From positions 2,149,564 through 2,213,563 of the forward strand of contig CP075366.1 in the NCBI GenBank assembly GCA_019454145.1: a DNA stretch of 64,000 nucleotides, written 5' to 3'. Shown here in pieces: positions 8,490 through 17,801 of the stretch. The notes under the pieces were generated by a model, which did not search any database, had not been told where the DNA came from, and saw only the letters and a list, made by a program, of their open reading frames with translations. This DNA is from Fimbriimonadaceae bacterium. Lineage in GTDB: Bacteria > Armatimonadota > Fimbriimonadia > Fimbriimonadales > Fimbriimonadaceae. The number at the start of each line of letters is the position of its first letter. Positions within the stretch are counted from its first letter, which is position 1. A program made the translations under genes and the position numbers.

Positions 8490-8903
8490 GTGAGCGAGCC
8501 CACAATTGAGCGAATCAGAGTCCGCTATGGCGAAACCGATCAGATGGGCCACGCCTACTACGGAAATTACATGTTATGGTTTGAACAAGCACGTGGGGCA
8601 TGGTGCCGGGCTCGGGGATTTACATATAAAGAGCTTGAAGAAATGGGCTACAAACTCCCGGTTGTGGAGGTATGGGCCAAGTATCGCGGCGAAGTGAAAT
8701 ACGATGATGTCATTGCTGTGCGTATTTGGATAGGAGAGATGCGCCGAGCCGCAATTCAGTTCATGTACGAAGTCATAAATGAGACCACAGGGCAGGTAAC
8801 AACTGAGGGCTACACATGGCACGTTTTTGTTGCCGATTCTATGAAAGTGATCTCTATCCCGCCAGAAATTCGTTTGATGATGGAAAAAGAGCCTGAAAAC
8901 TGA
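8490..8903 (+). CDS. Acyl-CoA thioesterase, YbgC/4HBT hot-dog family
   Basis: A 137-residue single hot-dog domain. The N-terminal strand and active-site helix VRYGETDQMGHAYYGNYMLWFEQAR match the 4-hydroxybenzoyl-CoA thioesterase/YbgC pattern, with Asp17 of ETDQMGH as the presumed catalytic residue. The family hydrolyses acyl-CoA thioesters; chain specificity cannot be told. The start is GTG 8490-8492, giving MSEPTIERIRVRYGETD. No strong Shine-Dalgarno is present. It lies 53 bp before the large metalloprotease gene on the same strand and could share its transcript. Confidence 0.9.
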   Translation: MSEPTIERIRVRYGETDQMGHAYYGNYMLWFEQARGAWCRARGFTYKELEEMGYKLPVVEVWAKYRGEVKYDDVIAVRIWIGEMRRAAIQFMYEVINETTGQVTTEGYTWHVFVADSMKVISIPPEIRLMMEKEPEN

Positions 8904-8956
8904 AATTTAAGGTCAATAACGGAACTTCAGGCATGGTTTTTCCGCTAAAGTTATCT

Positions 8957-11900
8957 ATGCCTTCTCGCAATCGCGCTTTTGCGTTCTCATTAGTATTGGC
9001 AGCACTGTCGATTTCCGCGATCGGTGTTCCAACTCCGAAACAAGAAAAAGTTCTCCTACGATTTAAGCCTGAGGTTGGTCAAAAGGCAAAAACCAAGAGT
9101 CAATCGACGGTTAAGTTTGACGCCATGGGACAAAAGCTGACCATCGAAGAGTCAAGCACTTCAGCAACTGAGGTTCTATCTGCCGACGATTCACACAGCG
9201 TTTTGCGCACAGTTGTTGAGTCATCTAAGTCAACTATTAATGGTGATCCACTTCCCGACGATGAAAGTGATGAGAAGGTGGACATCACTTACGGGCCAAA
9301 CGGTGAGATCAGAGAAATTAACATTGATCCGAAACCAGAAGAAGAATCAGAAATAGAATTCCGGGCTCGTTTAAATGTCGGTACGTCCGTTGTTTTCAGC
9401 GATCAGCCAGTGGGTGTAGGTGATACGTGGGAAAAAACTTACGCGCCAAGCGATAAGTTAAAGATCCGAGCGGCGAAAGCGACCTTTAAGCTGGAAGCGA
9501 TGGAGGAACTTGACGGAGTTCCTTGCGCGAAAGTGTTAATGTCTTATGTTGAATCTGCTGGCAGTCCAAAAATGACGGCGACTTCAACTCATTGGATCGA
9601 AATCGCATCTGGTGATTCGATCAAGAACGAGATGAAGATCAGTGGCGTTCAAATTGACTTTGGATTCGATGAACTCACAACGGTTGCTGTAACTGGAAGC
9701 GCAATGCGAAGCTCCGGCGGATTGGTTCAATCAGACACAAATAAAGAAGAATCACCAGAAGACGAACTCGGCCCGATTGACGAAAAAATCAAAGATTTCG
9801 AAAAAATTGATGGCTGGGCACCCATCTACAGGCAAGTGAAAGATGGGCGAATGACATTGCTTATGGAGTTGAATGCTGACCTGTTCGAAAAGCCGATGAT
9901 GCTCCAAGCAACCGCCGCAAGCGGACTTGCTGACGGACGTGTTACTCCTGGTGAGCCAATCTCTGACCTTGTTTTTGAATTCCGCCGATTACCAAACGAA
10001 AAGATTGCGATGTATGTGCCGAACTACTTGTTCCGCGCAGATTCAAAATTGCCGATTGCTAAGGCAGTTCAACGATCATTCCCAGATTCCCTCATCGAAA
10101 CCTTTGGAATTGAAGCGGAGCAAGATGGAAAAGTCTTAATTGACCTCAGCAACTTCTTCCGCGGCGATGTTTCCCGGCTTCCAGAATTGCTTGCGGGTGG
10201 CGGAAACCCATTCTTGGGTGGTGGGGGAAGTTCACTAGGGCTTGATCGCGAGAATTCATACGTTTCCGAAATCAAGAACTTCCCGAATAACACTTACGTT
10301 CAAGCTGTGCTGAACTTCGTTGGTCGGGGCGGTGGCGGAATGGCCGCTTTGCTTGGTGGTCAAACCAGCGCGGACGACCGCAGCATGATCGTCAAGCTGA
10401 ACTACAACTGGTATCCGCTTCCCGTTGACAATGGCTATCAGCCACGCATGTTTGATTCACGAGTTGGGTTTTTCACCAACGATTACACTGATTTCAACGA
10501 CACCACGGCTATTGATGACAAGGTGATGATGATCAGCAGATGGCACTTAGTAAAGAAAGATCCATCTGCGGAAATGAGTGAGCCAGTTGAGCCAATCGTA
10601 TTCTGGATAGATAACTCGGTTCCAGAAGAATTCAGAGATTCAGTGCGACATGGCATTGAAAGCTGGAATAAAGCGTTTGAAGCGGCTGGTTTCATCAATG
10701 CGGTTGTCGCTAAGCAAATGCCAGATGATGCGGATTTTGATTCGGCTGACCTGCGCTACAACGTTGTCCGGTGGATTACTTCACCAAGCGATGCTTATGC
10801 AATTGCTCTGTTCAGAACCAATCCATTAACTGGTCAAATTCTAAACGGCAGTGTGAACGTAGACGCAAACATTGTCAAGATTTTTGCCGAGGAATACGGT
10901 CACTACGTGCGGCCGGAAGCTTGGCAATCAAAGCTGGCGAAACGACTCGCGGCAATTCAAGCAAATCATCGAGATCATCCGGGCGAATGCACGCTTATGG
11001 AAGATGGCGGCCTAAATGCGGCAACCGGATTCATCGCGGCTGGGCTGGTTCCTGGACTTTCTCGCGATGACTATGTGAACCAATTTGTGAAATGGGTGGT
11101 TACTCACGAAATGGGGCACATGATGGGCTTGCGCCACAACTTTGTTGCTTCCACATTGCTTGATCTCAACAATCTGGGCAATGCCGGGGAAGTTGACGCA
11201 GAGGGTACAGCCGCTTCGGTGATGGATTACGTTGCGTTCAACCCATCCGCTCTGAAAGCTGGTGGCGCAAAATTCTACGGTGACACAGTTGGTCGGTACG
11301 ACATTCACGCGATTCAGTACGGCTACACGGTTTTCCCGAACAAAGATAGCCAAGATGAGCGCTATGATCTAATCAAAATGGCCGAAAGGGGCACGAGCGA
11401 AGGTTTAGCCTGGCTCGGCGATGAGTACGCAGATGGAATTGATCCATACGTCACTCGGTTTGACCTAGGCAAAGACCCGCTCGCTTATTGGAGCCGCATG
11501 GGAGATGTCAGCCATGACCTGCTCTTGAAACTGGCTCAGAACTCGCCACGACAAGGCCAGAGTTATTACAACTTCACTCGTGACTTCAATGTTCTGCTTG
11601 GCGAATACAACCGTTCAGCGATTGAACTCACCCGATTTGTTGGTGGCGTTCGCAAAAGCTCAGCATACAAAGGTGATCCTAATGCTAAGCCTCCAATTGT
11701 GAACATTGACGGGGCGACTCAAAAGAAGGCCTTAAACCAAATCGTCAAGATGGTGTTCGACGCGAAAGCCTTTGACTTCCCTAAAGACACGTTCAAGTGG
11801 ATGTCGCTAAACCCCAAAGGTTCGTTTATCGAAACCATGGGGAATGCATCTCAAGACTTCCCAATGCGTGACCAATTCGGCTCTATTCAGGCAAGCGTTT

Positions 11901-12373
11901 TGGGATCATTGATGGAAGGCGGAACTCTTAATCGGGTCATGAACGCAGAATTTGAAGCCGAAAAAGGAGAAAACACTTTGCGACTCATCGATCTCTTTAC
12001 GATGATCCAGGATGCGATTTGGAGTGAAACCAAATCGGCGAGTGCTGTATCACCACTTCGCCGAGATTTGCAACGCGCCCACGCAGACATTCTGATGAGC
12101 ATGGTTCTTGAGCAAAGTGGTGCTCCTGCTGAGGCAATTACGATTGCCCGGTGGCAATTGGTTAAGCTTTCTGCAACGCTGAAAGCCGCAAGCAAAAAGT
12201 CCACTGACGCTTATACTCAAATGCACTGGGATGACTTGGCTGATCGAATGGAAAAAGCTTTGAGTGCTCGACCAACGATTGGTTCAAGTGGCGGTGGCGG
12301 CGGACTTAGCCTTGCTGACCTGCTGGGTGGGGCAAAGCCTCCAAAATCTGCTTCTGGAAAGAACGGCGGCTAA
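8957..12373 (+). CDS. Large secreted zinc metalloprotease, metzincin-type active site
   Basis: About 1138 residues with a signal peptide (MPSRNRAFAFSLVLAALSISAIG). An N-terminal region of about 250 residues resembles DUF6263-type beta-rich domains (DKPV-like segment SDQPVGVGDTWEKTY). The main part matches the large bacterial zinc-dependent metalloproteases annotated with DUF5117/DUF4953. The active site THEMGHMMGLRHNF gives HExxHxxGxxH (H717, E718, H721, H727), with a downstream Met-turn ASVMDY, so it is metzincin-like. The C-terminus is low-complexity Gly/Ser/Lys. A more upstream ATG at 8933 is in frame. ATG 8957 was preferred because it begins a clean signal peptide and has TAAAGT 5 nt upstream. 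Confidence 0.85.
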   Translation: MPSRNRAFAFSLVLAALSISAIGVPTPKQEKVLLRFKPEVGQKAKTKSQSTVKFDAMGQKLTIEESSTSATEVLSADDSHSVLRTVVESSKSTINGDPLPDDESDEKVDITYGPNGEIREINIDPKPEEESEIEFRARLNVGTSVVFSDQPVGVGDTWEKTYAPSDKLKIRAAKATFKLEAMEELDGVPCAKVLMSYVESAGSPKMTATSTHWIEIASGDSIKNEMKISGVQIDFGFDELTTVAVTGSAMRSSGGLVQSDTNKEESPEDELGPIDEKIKDFEKIDGWAPIYRQVKDGRMTLLMELNADLFEKPMMLQATAASGLADGRVTPGEPISDLVFEFRRLPNEKIAMYVPNYLFRADSKLPIAKAVQRSFPDSLIETFGIEAEQDGKVLIDLSNFFRGDVSRLPELLAGGGNPFLGGGGSSLGLDRENSYVSEIKNFPNNTYVQAVLNFVGRGGGGMAALLGGQTSADDRSMIVKLNYNWYPLPVDNGYQPRMFDSRVGFFTNDYTDFNDTTAIDDKVMMISRWHLVKKDPSAEMSEPVEPIVFWIDNSVPEEFRDSVRHGIESWNKAFEAAGFINAVVAKQMPDDADFDSADLRYNVVRWITSPSDAYAIALFRTNPLTGQILNGSVNVDANIVKIFAEEYGHYVRPEAWQSKLAKRLAAIQANHRDHPGECTLMEDGGLNAATGFIAAGLVPGLSRDDYVNQFVKWVVTHEMGHMMGLRHNFVASTLLDLNNLGNAGEVDAEGTAASVMDYVAFNPSALKAGGAKFYGDTVGRYDIHAIQYGYTVFPNKDSQDERYDLIKMAERGTSEGLAWLGDEYADGIDPYVTRFDLGKDPLAYWSRMGDVSHDLLLKLAQNSPRQGQSYYNFTRDFNVLLGEYNRSAIELTRFVGGVRKSSAYKGDPNAKPPIVNIDGATQKKALNQIVKMVFDAKAFDFPKDTFKWMSLNPKGSFIETMGNASQDFPMRDQFGSIQASVLGSLMEGGTLNRVMNAEFEAEKGENTLRLIDLFTMIQDAIWSETKSASAVSPLRRDLQRAHADILMSMVLEQSGAPAEAITIARWQLVKLSATLKAASKKSTDAYTQMHWDDLADRMEKALSARPTIGSSGGGGGLSLADLLGGAKPPKSASGKNGG

Positions 12374-12389
12374 TTTTTGACCGCTTAGT

Positions 12390-12434
12390 AAGCCGTCCTG
12401 GCAACCTGTTGGTAACCAGGACGGCTTAATTTTG
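12390..12434 (+). terminator. Intrinsic terminator after the metalloprotease
   Basis: A 12-bp perfect stem (12390-12401 with 12416-12427) has a 14-nt loop that can pair further, followed by AATTTTG. It lies just downstream of the TAA stop at 12371-12373. Confidence 0.85.
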
Positions 12435-12470
12435 TGCAACTTGCGCGTTTTATTGATCGTCTAGTCTGTT

Positions 12471-13070
12471 ATGTCGGCAGGACGCCCAAGATCGTTTGAA
12501 GAACAGGAAGTTATCACTCGTGCCACAGATTTATTCTGGCGGCAGGGCTACGAAGCCACTGGTCTGACCCAACTGTTGCAACACATTAATATGGCTCGAC
12601 AGAGCCTTTACAATGTGTTTGGCGAGAAACGTGGCCTCTATTTGAAATGCTTGGAGTACTACTCGCAGATGGATTTAGAGCGGCTCGACCAGCGGCTGTC
12701 CTCCAGTCAATCGGCGTATGACTCTCTTTGCGACTGTTTACTAACTTTCGCAGCCGGCCCGCCAGCCGGAGAACCTGCGGGTTGTTTAATCGTTCATGCC
12801 GCATGCGAATTTGGCCGATCTGATTCAGAGATTGGTTCCATAGTTCAGAACCATTGGAATGCGATGGCAGCCCGTATTGGGAGAAGCCTAGAAAACAGCA
12901 TCGCTGGAGGCGATTTGCCCGCCGGAGTCAATGTATTGCAGACTTCGCGTGCACTCACTCATACAATTACCGCGATTTGCGTAATGCAACGAGCCGGCGT
13001 TCCGGCGGACGAAATGCACCAAGTGGCTAATGCGGCGATTGAAGGAATCGCCGTAAATACAAGCTTCTAA
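12471..13070 (+). CDS. TetR/AcrR-family transcriptional regulator
   Basis: A 199-residue one-component regulator. The N-terminal helix-turn-helix is typical: GRPRSFEEQEVITRATDLFWRQGYEATGLTQLLQHINMARQSLYNVFGEKRGLYLKCLEYY (shown in parts: GRPRSFEEQ, FWRQGYEAT, ARQSLYNVFGEK). The C-terminal ligand/dimer domain has no recognisable ligand signature. The target is unknown; it is tail-to-tail with pgi (4-bp overlap of ends) and follows the metalloprotease terminator, so no obvious regulated neighbour is divergent from it. TetR proteins usually repress and are released by small molecules. Confidence 0.93.
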   Translation: MSAGRPRSFEEQEVITRATDLFWRQGYEATGLTQLLQHINMARQSLYNVFGEKRGLYLKCLEYYSQMDLERLDQRLSSSQSAYDSLCDCLLTFAAGPPAGEPAGCLIVHAACEFGRSDSEIGSIVQNHWNAMAARIGRSLENSIAGGDLPAGVNVLQTSRALTHTITAICVMQRAGVPADEMHQVANAAIEGIAVNTSF

Positions 13071-14707
13071 GGAGCGACCGCGATATGCATTTCTGCGGCT
13101 AATTGGTGCAAAGCACCAACAACATCCGTTGTCGCCAAGTGAACGTGGATGACAGCTCGGCCGTTTGACTGCAACGCGCCAATATCGCCAAGTGCCTGCG
13201 CCATCTTGAGTTGACCGAATGTGGCATCCATGCCCGGAATATCGAAATCGGCCGCGTCTTCGCTTGTGAGCACAATGTAGTAGCCGTTGTTTGGGCCACC
13301 TTTGTGATACTGCCCCGTGCTGTGCAAGTAGCGAGGGCCGTAGCCAAAGCTAGTTGCGAGTTTGAGCCTTGCGGTTGTGGCGGTGCGGATTTCCTGAATC
13401 GCTCCAGTTGCGCCCTCTGATTCCGGCAAAAAGGCAAGGAAAGCGATCTGCGAACCTTCTGGTGCTTTGTGAATGAAGTTTGCAACCGCCTCACCAACCG
13501 TGTTTCCATGCGATCCATAGAGCCTCAAATCTTGACTGGCGATTTCATATTTGATTTCGGGAATTGAGCTGAGTGCTTGGATTTTTTGGAGTTCCGCCCG
13601 GGCAATATCTTTTGCCGCCTGAACGTTGGGCTGATCAAAAGGATTGACTCCGAGTACCGCTCCGCATGTAGCGGTTGCGATTTCCAACCAGTACAAAACC
13701 TTAGCGAGGTATTCGGGCGAATCGATTTTAGAAGTCAATCGAGGTGCTTGTTCCTGAGTTGGAATTGCGGGATCAAAATCTTTGCCACCGACGACAAAGA
13801 ACACGCGATCTGTGCCGTAGCAATCGGGGGTTGCGAGCGGTTCGGTTGCAAGAGGCAGCGTCCCGACGCCATGCTTTCCGGTCGATTCGGCAATAAGTTG
13901 CTCAGCCCACAATGCGATGCCGTCGAATTCTGGCGGGTTAGCAAACGTGATTTTGTCAACGCCATTTTTGGCAAGTTCGCCAAGGAAAATTCCCGCAGTG
14001 ATTCCGTGTGTGTCTTTATTTTCAAACAGACTGCAAACTTCGCGGAGCATGGATTCCACGGGGAGTCCTGCTAGGGCGGCGGGCACCATGCCGAATACTG
14101 TGAAAACGCTGAATCTTCCGCCGACCGCTGGCTCACCGAGAAAAATCTTTCGATATTTACGTTCAGTGGCTCTAGTTTCCATTTGAGAGCCAGGATCGGT
14201 GATTGCCACCATGTGTTGCGCGGCATTATCACCCATCTCTTGTAGTAGTTCGGAGTAGAAGAACTCTTCGAAAGCAAGTGGTTCGACGGTGGTGCCTGAC
14301 TTGCTCGCAACAATAAATAGCGTTTTATTTAACGGAACGGAGTTGCGAATGCGCTGAACGTCAACCGGGTTTGTTGAATCCAAAACGTGCAGTTTTAGCC
14401 CGCCCATATTGGGGAACGCTTGCGAGAACATGAGGCTCGAAAGGCTCGATCCGCCCATACCGAGAACAACCGCATCGGTAAAACCCGATTTTTTAACTAA
14501 CTCGACAAACCCAAGAATTTCTGGAAGTTGCTGGCGAGTTCTGAGTGGAGCATCCACCCACCCAAGAAACGCCGCAACATCTGCCTGAACCGAGGGATCG
14601 CTCGACCATAAACTGGGGTCTTTACCGTACAACTTCTCGGCGATTTCAGTCTCGTTCCAGTAAGAACTAGCGACGATGGCGTTGGCTTCAGCTTGATTCA
14701 TGCTCAA
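13067..14707 (-). CDS. pgi: Glucose-6-phosphate isomerase, type found fused to transaldolase
   Basis: The 546-residue SIS-fold enzyme interconverts glucose-6-phosphate and fructose-6-phosphate. Recognisable are GMGGSSLSSLMFSQ (about 82-95), HVLDSTNP, the phosphate loop VASKSGTTVEP, and GRFSVFTVFGMVPAALAG. The sequence type is that of the isomerase half of bacterial transaldolase/phosphoglucose-isomerase fusions rather than E. coli Pgi. Here it is a separate gene whose start overlaps the tal stop by 4 bp (ATGA), so it is translationally coupled. A second Met (MNQ) two codons in could be the true start. Confidence 0.93.
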   Translation of the reverse strand: MSMNQAEANAIVASSYWNETEIAEKLYGKDPSLWSSDPSVQADVAAFLGWVDAPLRTRQQLPEILGFVELVKKSGFTDAVVLGMGGSSLSSLMFSQAFPNMGGLKLHVLDSTNPVDVQRIRNSVPLNKTLFIVASKSGTTVEPLAFEEFFYSELLQEMGDNAAQHMVAITDPGSQMETRATERKYRKIFLGEPAVGGRFSVFTVFGMVPAALAGLPVESMLREVCSLFENKDTHGITAGIFLGELAKNGVDKITFANPPEFDGIALWAEQLIAESTGKHGVGTLPLATEPLATPDCYGTDRVFFVVGGKDFDPAIPTQEQAPRLTSKIDSPEYLAKVLYWLEIATATCGAVLGVNPFDQPNVQAAKDIARAELQKIQALSSIPEIKYEIASQDLRLYGSHGNTVGEAVANFIHKAPEGSQIAFLAFLPESEGATGAIQEIRTATTARLKLATSFGYGPRYLHSTGQYHKGGPNNGYYIVLTSEDAADFDIPGMDATFGQLKMAQALGDIGALQSNGRAVIHVHLATTDVVGALHQLAAEMHIAVAP

Positions 14708-15789
14708 ACCACGAAAGATTCTTGTTTGGTGCGGAGCGCGTCGAGGAGTTTGTCGTGTGGCTCTACAAACTTGGCGATTGCATCCTGTTGCAGAGTTTTG
14801 GCGGCGGCTTCAATATCAAAACCTGCCCCGGCGAACTCATCCATGATCGCTTTTTGAGTCTGATATTGCCCGGTGAGTTGATCGCTTGGATTCCCGATTT
14901 GCAGATATGCTTCGATCGTGTCAAGCGGCATTGTGTTTACTGTATCCGGCCCGACTAGTGAATCTACGTAGATGACGGGAGAGTAGGCGGGATTCTTTGC
15001 CGATGTACTTGCCCAAAGCAGGCGTTGGGGCCGAGCCCCTGCATTTGCTAAAACTTGGAACCGATCTGACTTAAACAAATCTTCGTAAACTTTGTACGCC
15101 ATGTGGGAGTTGGCAATGGCGATTTTTCCAGCGAGTTGTGGTGCTTTTTCGGCAAGTTGGGGATCAAGCAAAGTGTCAACTCGGCTAACAAAAAAGCTTG
15201 CTACGGAAGCCATATGTAGAGAAAGACCCTTACTGTGCCGTTCCTCAAGTGCGGAAATGTATGCCTCGGCAATAGCCTGATATCTGGGCACACTGAAAAG
15301 AAGCGTGACGTTGACATTGATGCCATCGGCAGTGATTTGGCGGAAAGCCGTCACTCCGGCTTCGGTCGCCGGAACTTTAATCATCACGTTTGGTCGGGCC
15401 AGTGTCTTCCATAGCCTTTGCGCGTCGGCGATAGTGCCTTCTGCATCGTCGGCGAGGTGCGGCGAAACTTCCAGACTCACGTATCCATCAAGTCCGTGAG
15501 TGGAATCGTAGACCTGCCTGAAAAGATCGGCCGCCATAGCGACGTCTTCTATGCTCAATACATCTAGCGTTTGTTCCGCATCGTTTCCGGCGGCAGTGAG
15601 CGTAAAGATCGCATCGTCGTAATCGTGGCTCCCCGCTATGGCTTTTTCAAAAATCGCTGGATTACTGGTGACCCCTCTGATTCCGTTATCAATATCCCGT
15701 TGCAGGCTTCCATCTTGAATATAGCCACGACGAATAAAATCGAGCCACGGGGATTGGCCAAAATTCGGAAGTTGCTGCAGAGGATTCAT
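14704..15789 (-). CDS. tal: Transaldolase
   Basis: A 361-residue transaldolase of the pentose phosphate pathway, moving a dihydroxyacetone unit between sugar phosphates through a lysine Schiff base. Family marks are GVTSNPAIFEKAI (about 39-51), SLEVSPHLADD, RPNVMIKVPATEAG (with the Schiff-base Lys), NVNVTLLFSVPRYQAIAEAY, and RLLWASTSAKNP. The C-terminal DKLLDALRTKQES ends cleanly at a stop overlapping pgi. The order tal-pgi matches the domain order of the known fusion enzyme. TAAACT lies 15 nt upstream of the ATG. Confidence 0.96.
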   Translation of the reverse strand: MNPLQQLPNFGQSPWLDFIRRGYIQDGSLQRDIDNGIRGVTSNPAIFEKAIAGSHDYDDAIFTLTAAGNDAEQTLDVLSIEDVAMAADLFRQVYDSTHGLDGYVSLEVSPHLADDAEGTIADAQRLWKTLARPNVMIKVPATEAGVTAFRQITADGINVNVTLLFSVPRYQAIAEAYISALEERHSKGLSLHMASVASFFVSRVDTLLDPQLAEKAPQLAGKIAIANSHMAYKVYEDLFKSDRFQVLANAGARPQRLLWASTSAKNPAYSPVIYVDSLVGPDTVNTMPLDTIEAYLQIGNPSDQLTGQYQTQKAIMDEFAGAGFDIEAAAKTLQQDAIAKFVEPHDKLLDALRTKQESFVV

Positions 15790-15997
15790 ATCAAGTTGTG
15801 GCTTAGTTTATCGGCAACGGATGACATGCTCCGGGATGATTCTTGCTAAAAAATCGGGACATATTTTGGGTTTTCAACATTTTGCGTCTTTCTGGTTCGG
15901 AACGCCGTCTGGAATTTCGGTCAATGGAATGGCGGGCGAGCGGCCAGGGAGGGCGTTTTTTTCCTAGTTGTCTACCGATAATCTTCCTAAGAAAGAA

Positions 15998-16912
15998 ATG
16001 AGTTTTGTCGGCAAGTGGTTTGGCTTTGGGAAAGATCCCAATTTTGATGATGGGATCAGGGCATATGAAAAGGCAGAATTTGCTGAAGCTCTCGCACACT
16101 TCAATGCTTGCGTTACCAACAGCCGAGAAGCGGCGGTTCGAGAACGAGCCAAGAACTATATTTCTGGATGCTTAGGCAAACTTGCCCGACGAGCCTACGA
16201 CCGCCGGGAATTCGAAGAAGCACTCACTTACTTAGACCAAGCAACTGAAGTAAGACCAGGCTTCGCTGACTTGTGGCTGACTAAGGCAAAGGTCGAAAAG
16301 GCTTTGGGTGACGCAAAAGCGGCGATGGAACATGCGGAGAAGAGCCTGGAAATAAACCCAACATTTGGCGGCGCGATGGTAATGCGTGGTGTTTTAGTTT
16401 ATAAGTTAGGCGACTATCAAAAAGGATTTGAAGAAATACGACGAGGAATTGAGACAGACCCCCGCCTAGAAACCAATGACTGGAAAAAGGGGCTGTCATT
16501 CCACGAATCGGGAAATTTTAAACAGGCACTGAGCGAATTTGAGCAAATTCATCCGCAAGGGGGTGACGTCAACGATCTAGTTGCCCAAGGGGATGACCTC
16601 GCCAGGAAAGGCTCTTGGAAACAAGCGCAAGAGATGTTTAGGGCCGCTACGGAGATGGCCCCTAACTATGCCGATATCCGCAGCCGGCATGGGCAGTCGT
16701 TGATGGAATTAGGTGAACTCGCTGCGGCAGCTCAGGCGTTTCAACGTGCCATCGCGATCAATCCTGATTACAGCGATGCCTTTGCTCTCCTTGGGATAGT
16801 TTTGAGGCGACAGGATGATGAGGAGAATGCGATGGCGGCTTTCCGTCAAGCTTTGGAATTAGATCCGCATCACCCCATAGCTAGCCAAGAGATTTTGTAC
16901 CGCCGCCGCTAA
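15998..16912 (+). CDS. Tetratricopeptide-repeat protein
   Basis: About 304 residues built almost wholly from TPR units, for example YEKAEFAEALAHFNACV, YDRREFEEALTYLDQATEVRPGFADLWL, KALGDAKAAMEHAEKSLEINP (read in parts), and DDEENAMAAFRQALELDPHHP near the end. There is no signal peptide or membrane helix, so it is probably a cytosolic scaffold. The partner is unknown. The start is uncertain: ATG 15998 follows AAGAAAG closely, while an in-frame TTG at 15968 adds ten residues and has AGGGAGG about 15 nt upstream. Divergent from tal, with a 208-bp intergenic region holding nothing else recognisable. Confidence 0.85.
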   Translation: MSFVGKWFGFGKDPNFDDGIRAYEKAEFAEALAHFNACVTNSREAAVRERAKNYISGCLGKLARRAYDRREFEEALTYLDQATEVRPGFADLWLTKAKVEKALGDAKAAMEHAEKSLEINPTFGGAMVMRGVLVYKLGDYQKGFEEIRRGIETDPRLETNDWKKGLSFHESGNFKQALSEFEQIHPQGGDVNDLVAQGDDLARKGSWKQAQEMFRAATEMAPNYADIRSRHGQSLMELGELAAAAQAFQRAIAINPDYSDAFALLGIVLRRQDDEENAMAAFRQALELDPHHPIASQEILYRRR

Positions 16913-16913
16913 C

Positions 16914-17654
16914 CTACGGCCTAGATTCCAGAATCTGAGCCGCGACTGGACGCCGACCAAACATGGGAGAAAGGTATTTACGCATTTCAACCTTTTGGTA
17001 AGTAATTACGTGAGCATACTGATTCTCCATTTTGCTCGGTTGTAGTTCTGAAAAGACTGCTTCAACTGCTTTGTGCTGTGCAGGCGAAAGTTGCGCAGTC
17101 GTCAGTCTTTTATTAATTTGCGTCAGAGCCTTTTTGTCTGATCTTACTTCGCTAATGCCATAGATCATTGCTTGTAGAGGTAATGTTGAAGTTTGATCTA
17201 TTTGTGATTCAACCATTAGGGTGAGAAGTTGATCTAGCTGGCTATCAGTAAGAGGCATCGCTAATTCTCGCTGGCTTGTGATCACCCCTTGGATCGCAAA
17301 TTTCAAAATTGATTGTTTGTTGCTCGCCGTTGAAATGATCGGTTTTAATCGTTGGACAGAATTGAGGATAAAGCCGGGAGATGGATAATTGTTCACGACT
17401 TGATCGAATGTGTACCAAAGAGACTGAGATACTTCGGCTGCTTCAGGATTTGCTTTAAAAATCCTTTCGATTCTTGCAAATTGGGCGTCGAGTTTCGTCT
17501 CTGCGGCTTTTCCTCGTTGACCATGGAATGCAACCGCGTGAACCTCGTCAATGATTTGCCCTGGTGATTCAAAGTGGGAACTGTACGCCACTGTGGCAAG
17601 TGCAACCCCGAGAGAGACTGCTGCGATTCCAAAACCCAAGAATCTACGTTCCAT
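16914..17654 (-). CDS. Secreted or membrane-anchored protein, unknown
   Basis: A 246-residue protein with an N-terminal hydrophobic segment (about 6-26, GFGIAAVSLGVALATVAY) that is a signal peptide or anchor. The rest is mostly helical and polar. No family was recognised. It ends one base after the TPR gene stop on the other strand. The start motif M-E-R-R-F-L-G and the spacing of a following IERIFKANPEA segment weakly echo the next gene upstream (17802-18794), so the two may be distant tandem relatives. Confidence 0.65.
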   Translation of the reverse strand: MERRFLGFGIAAVSLGVALATVAYSSHFESPGQIIDEVHAVAFHGQRGKAAETKLDAQFARIERIFKANPEAAEVSQSLWYTFDQVVNNYPSPGFILNSVQRLKPIISTASNKQSILKFAIQGVITSQRELAMPLTDSQLDQLLTLMVESQIDQTSTLPLQAMIYGISEVRSDKKALTQINKRLTTAQLSPAQHKAVEAVFSELQPSKMENQYAHVITYQKVEMRKYLSPMFGRRPVAAQILESRP

Positions 17655-17801
17655 ATCCGCAATACGGGTGGCTGTTCAAACGGGGTTCCCAATTCTAGGT
17701 ACTTGTGCAATAACTTTCATCAAATATTCAGTTCAAATGAACCCAGATTTATTGAGGGACAAGGGACCCGATTTGGTTAGAGTCAACCATAAGGTGGGTC
17801 A

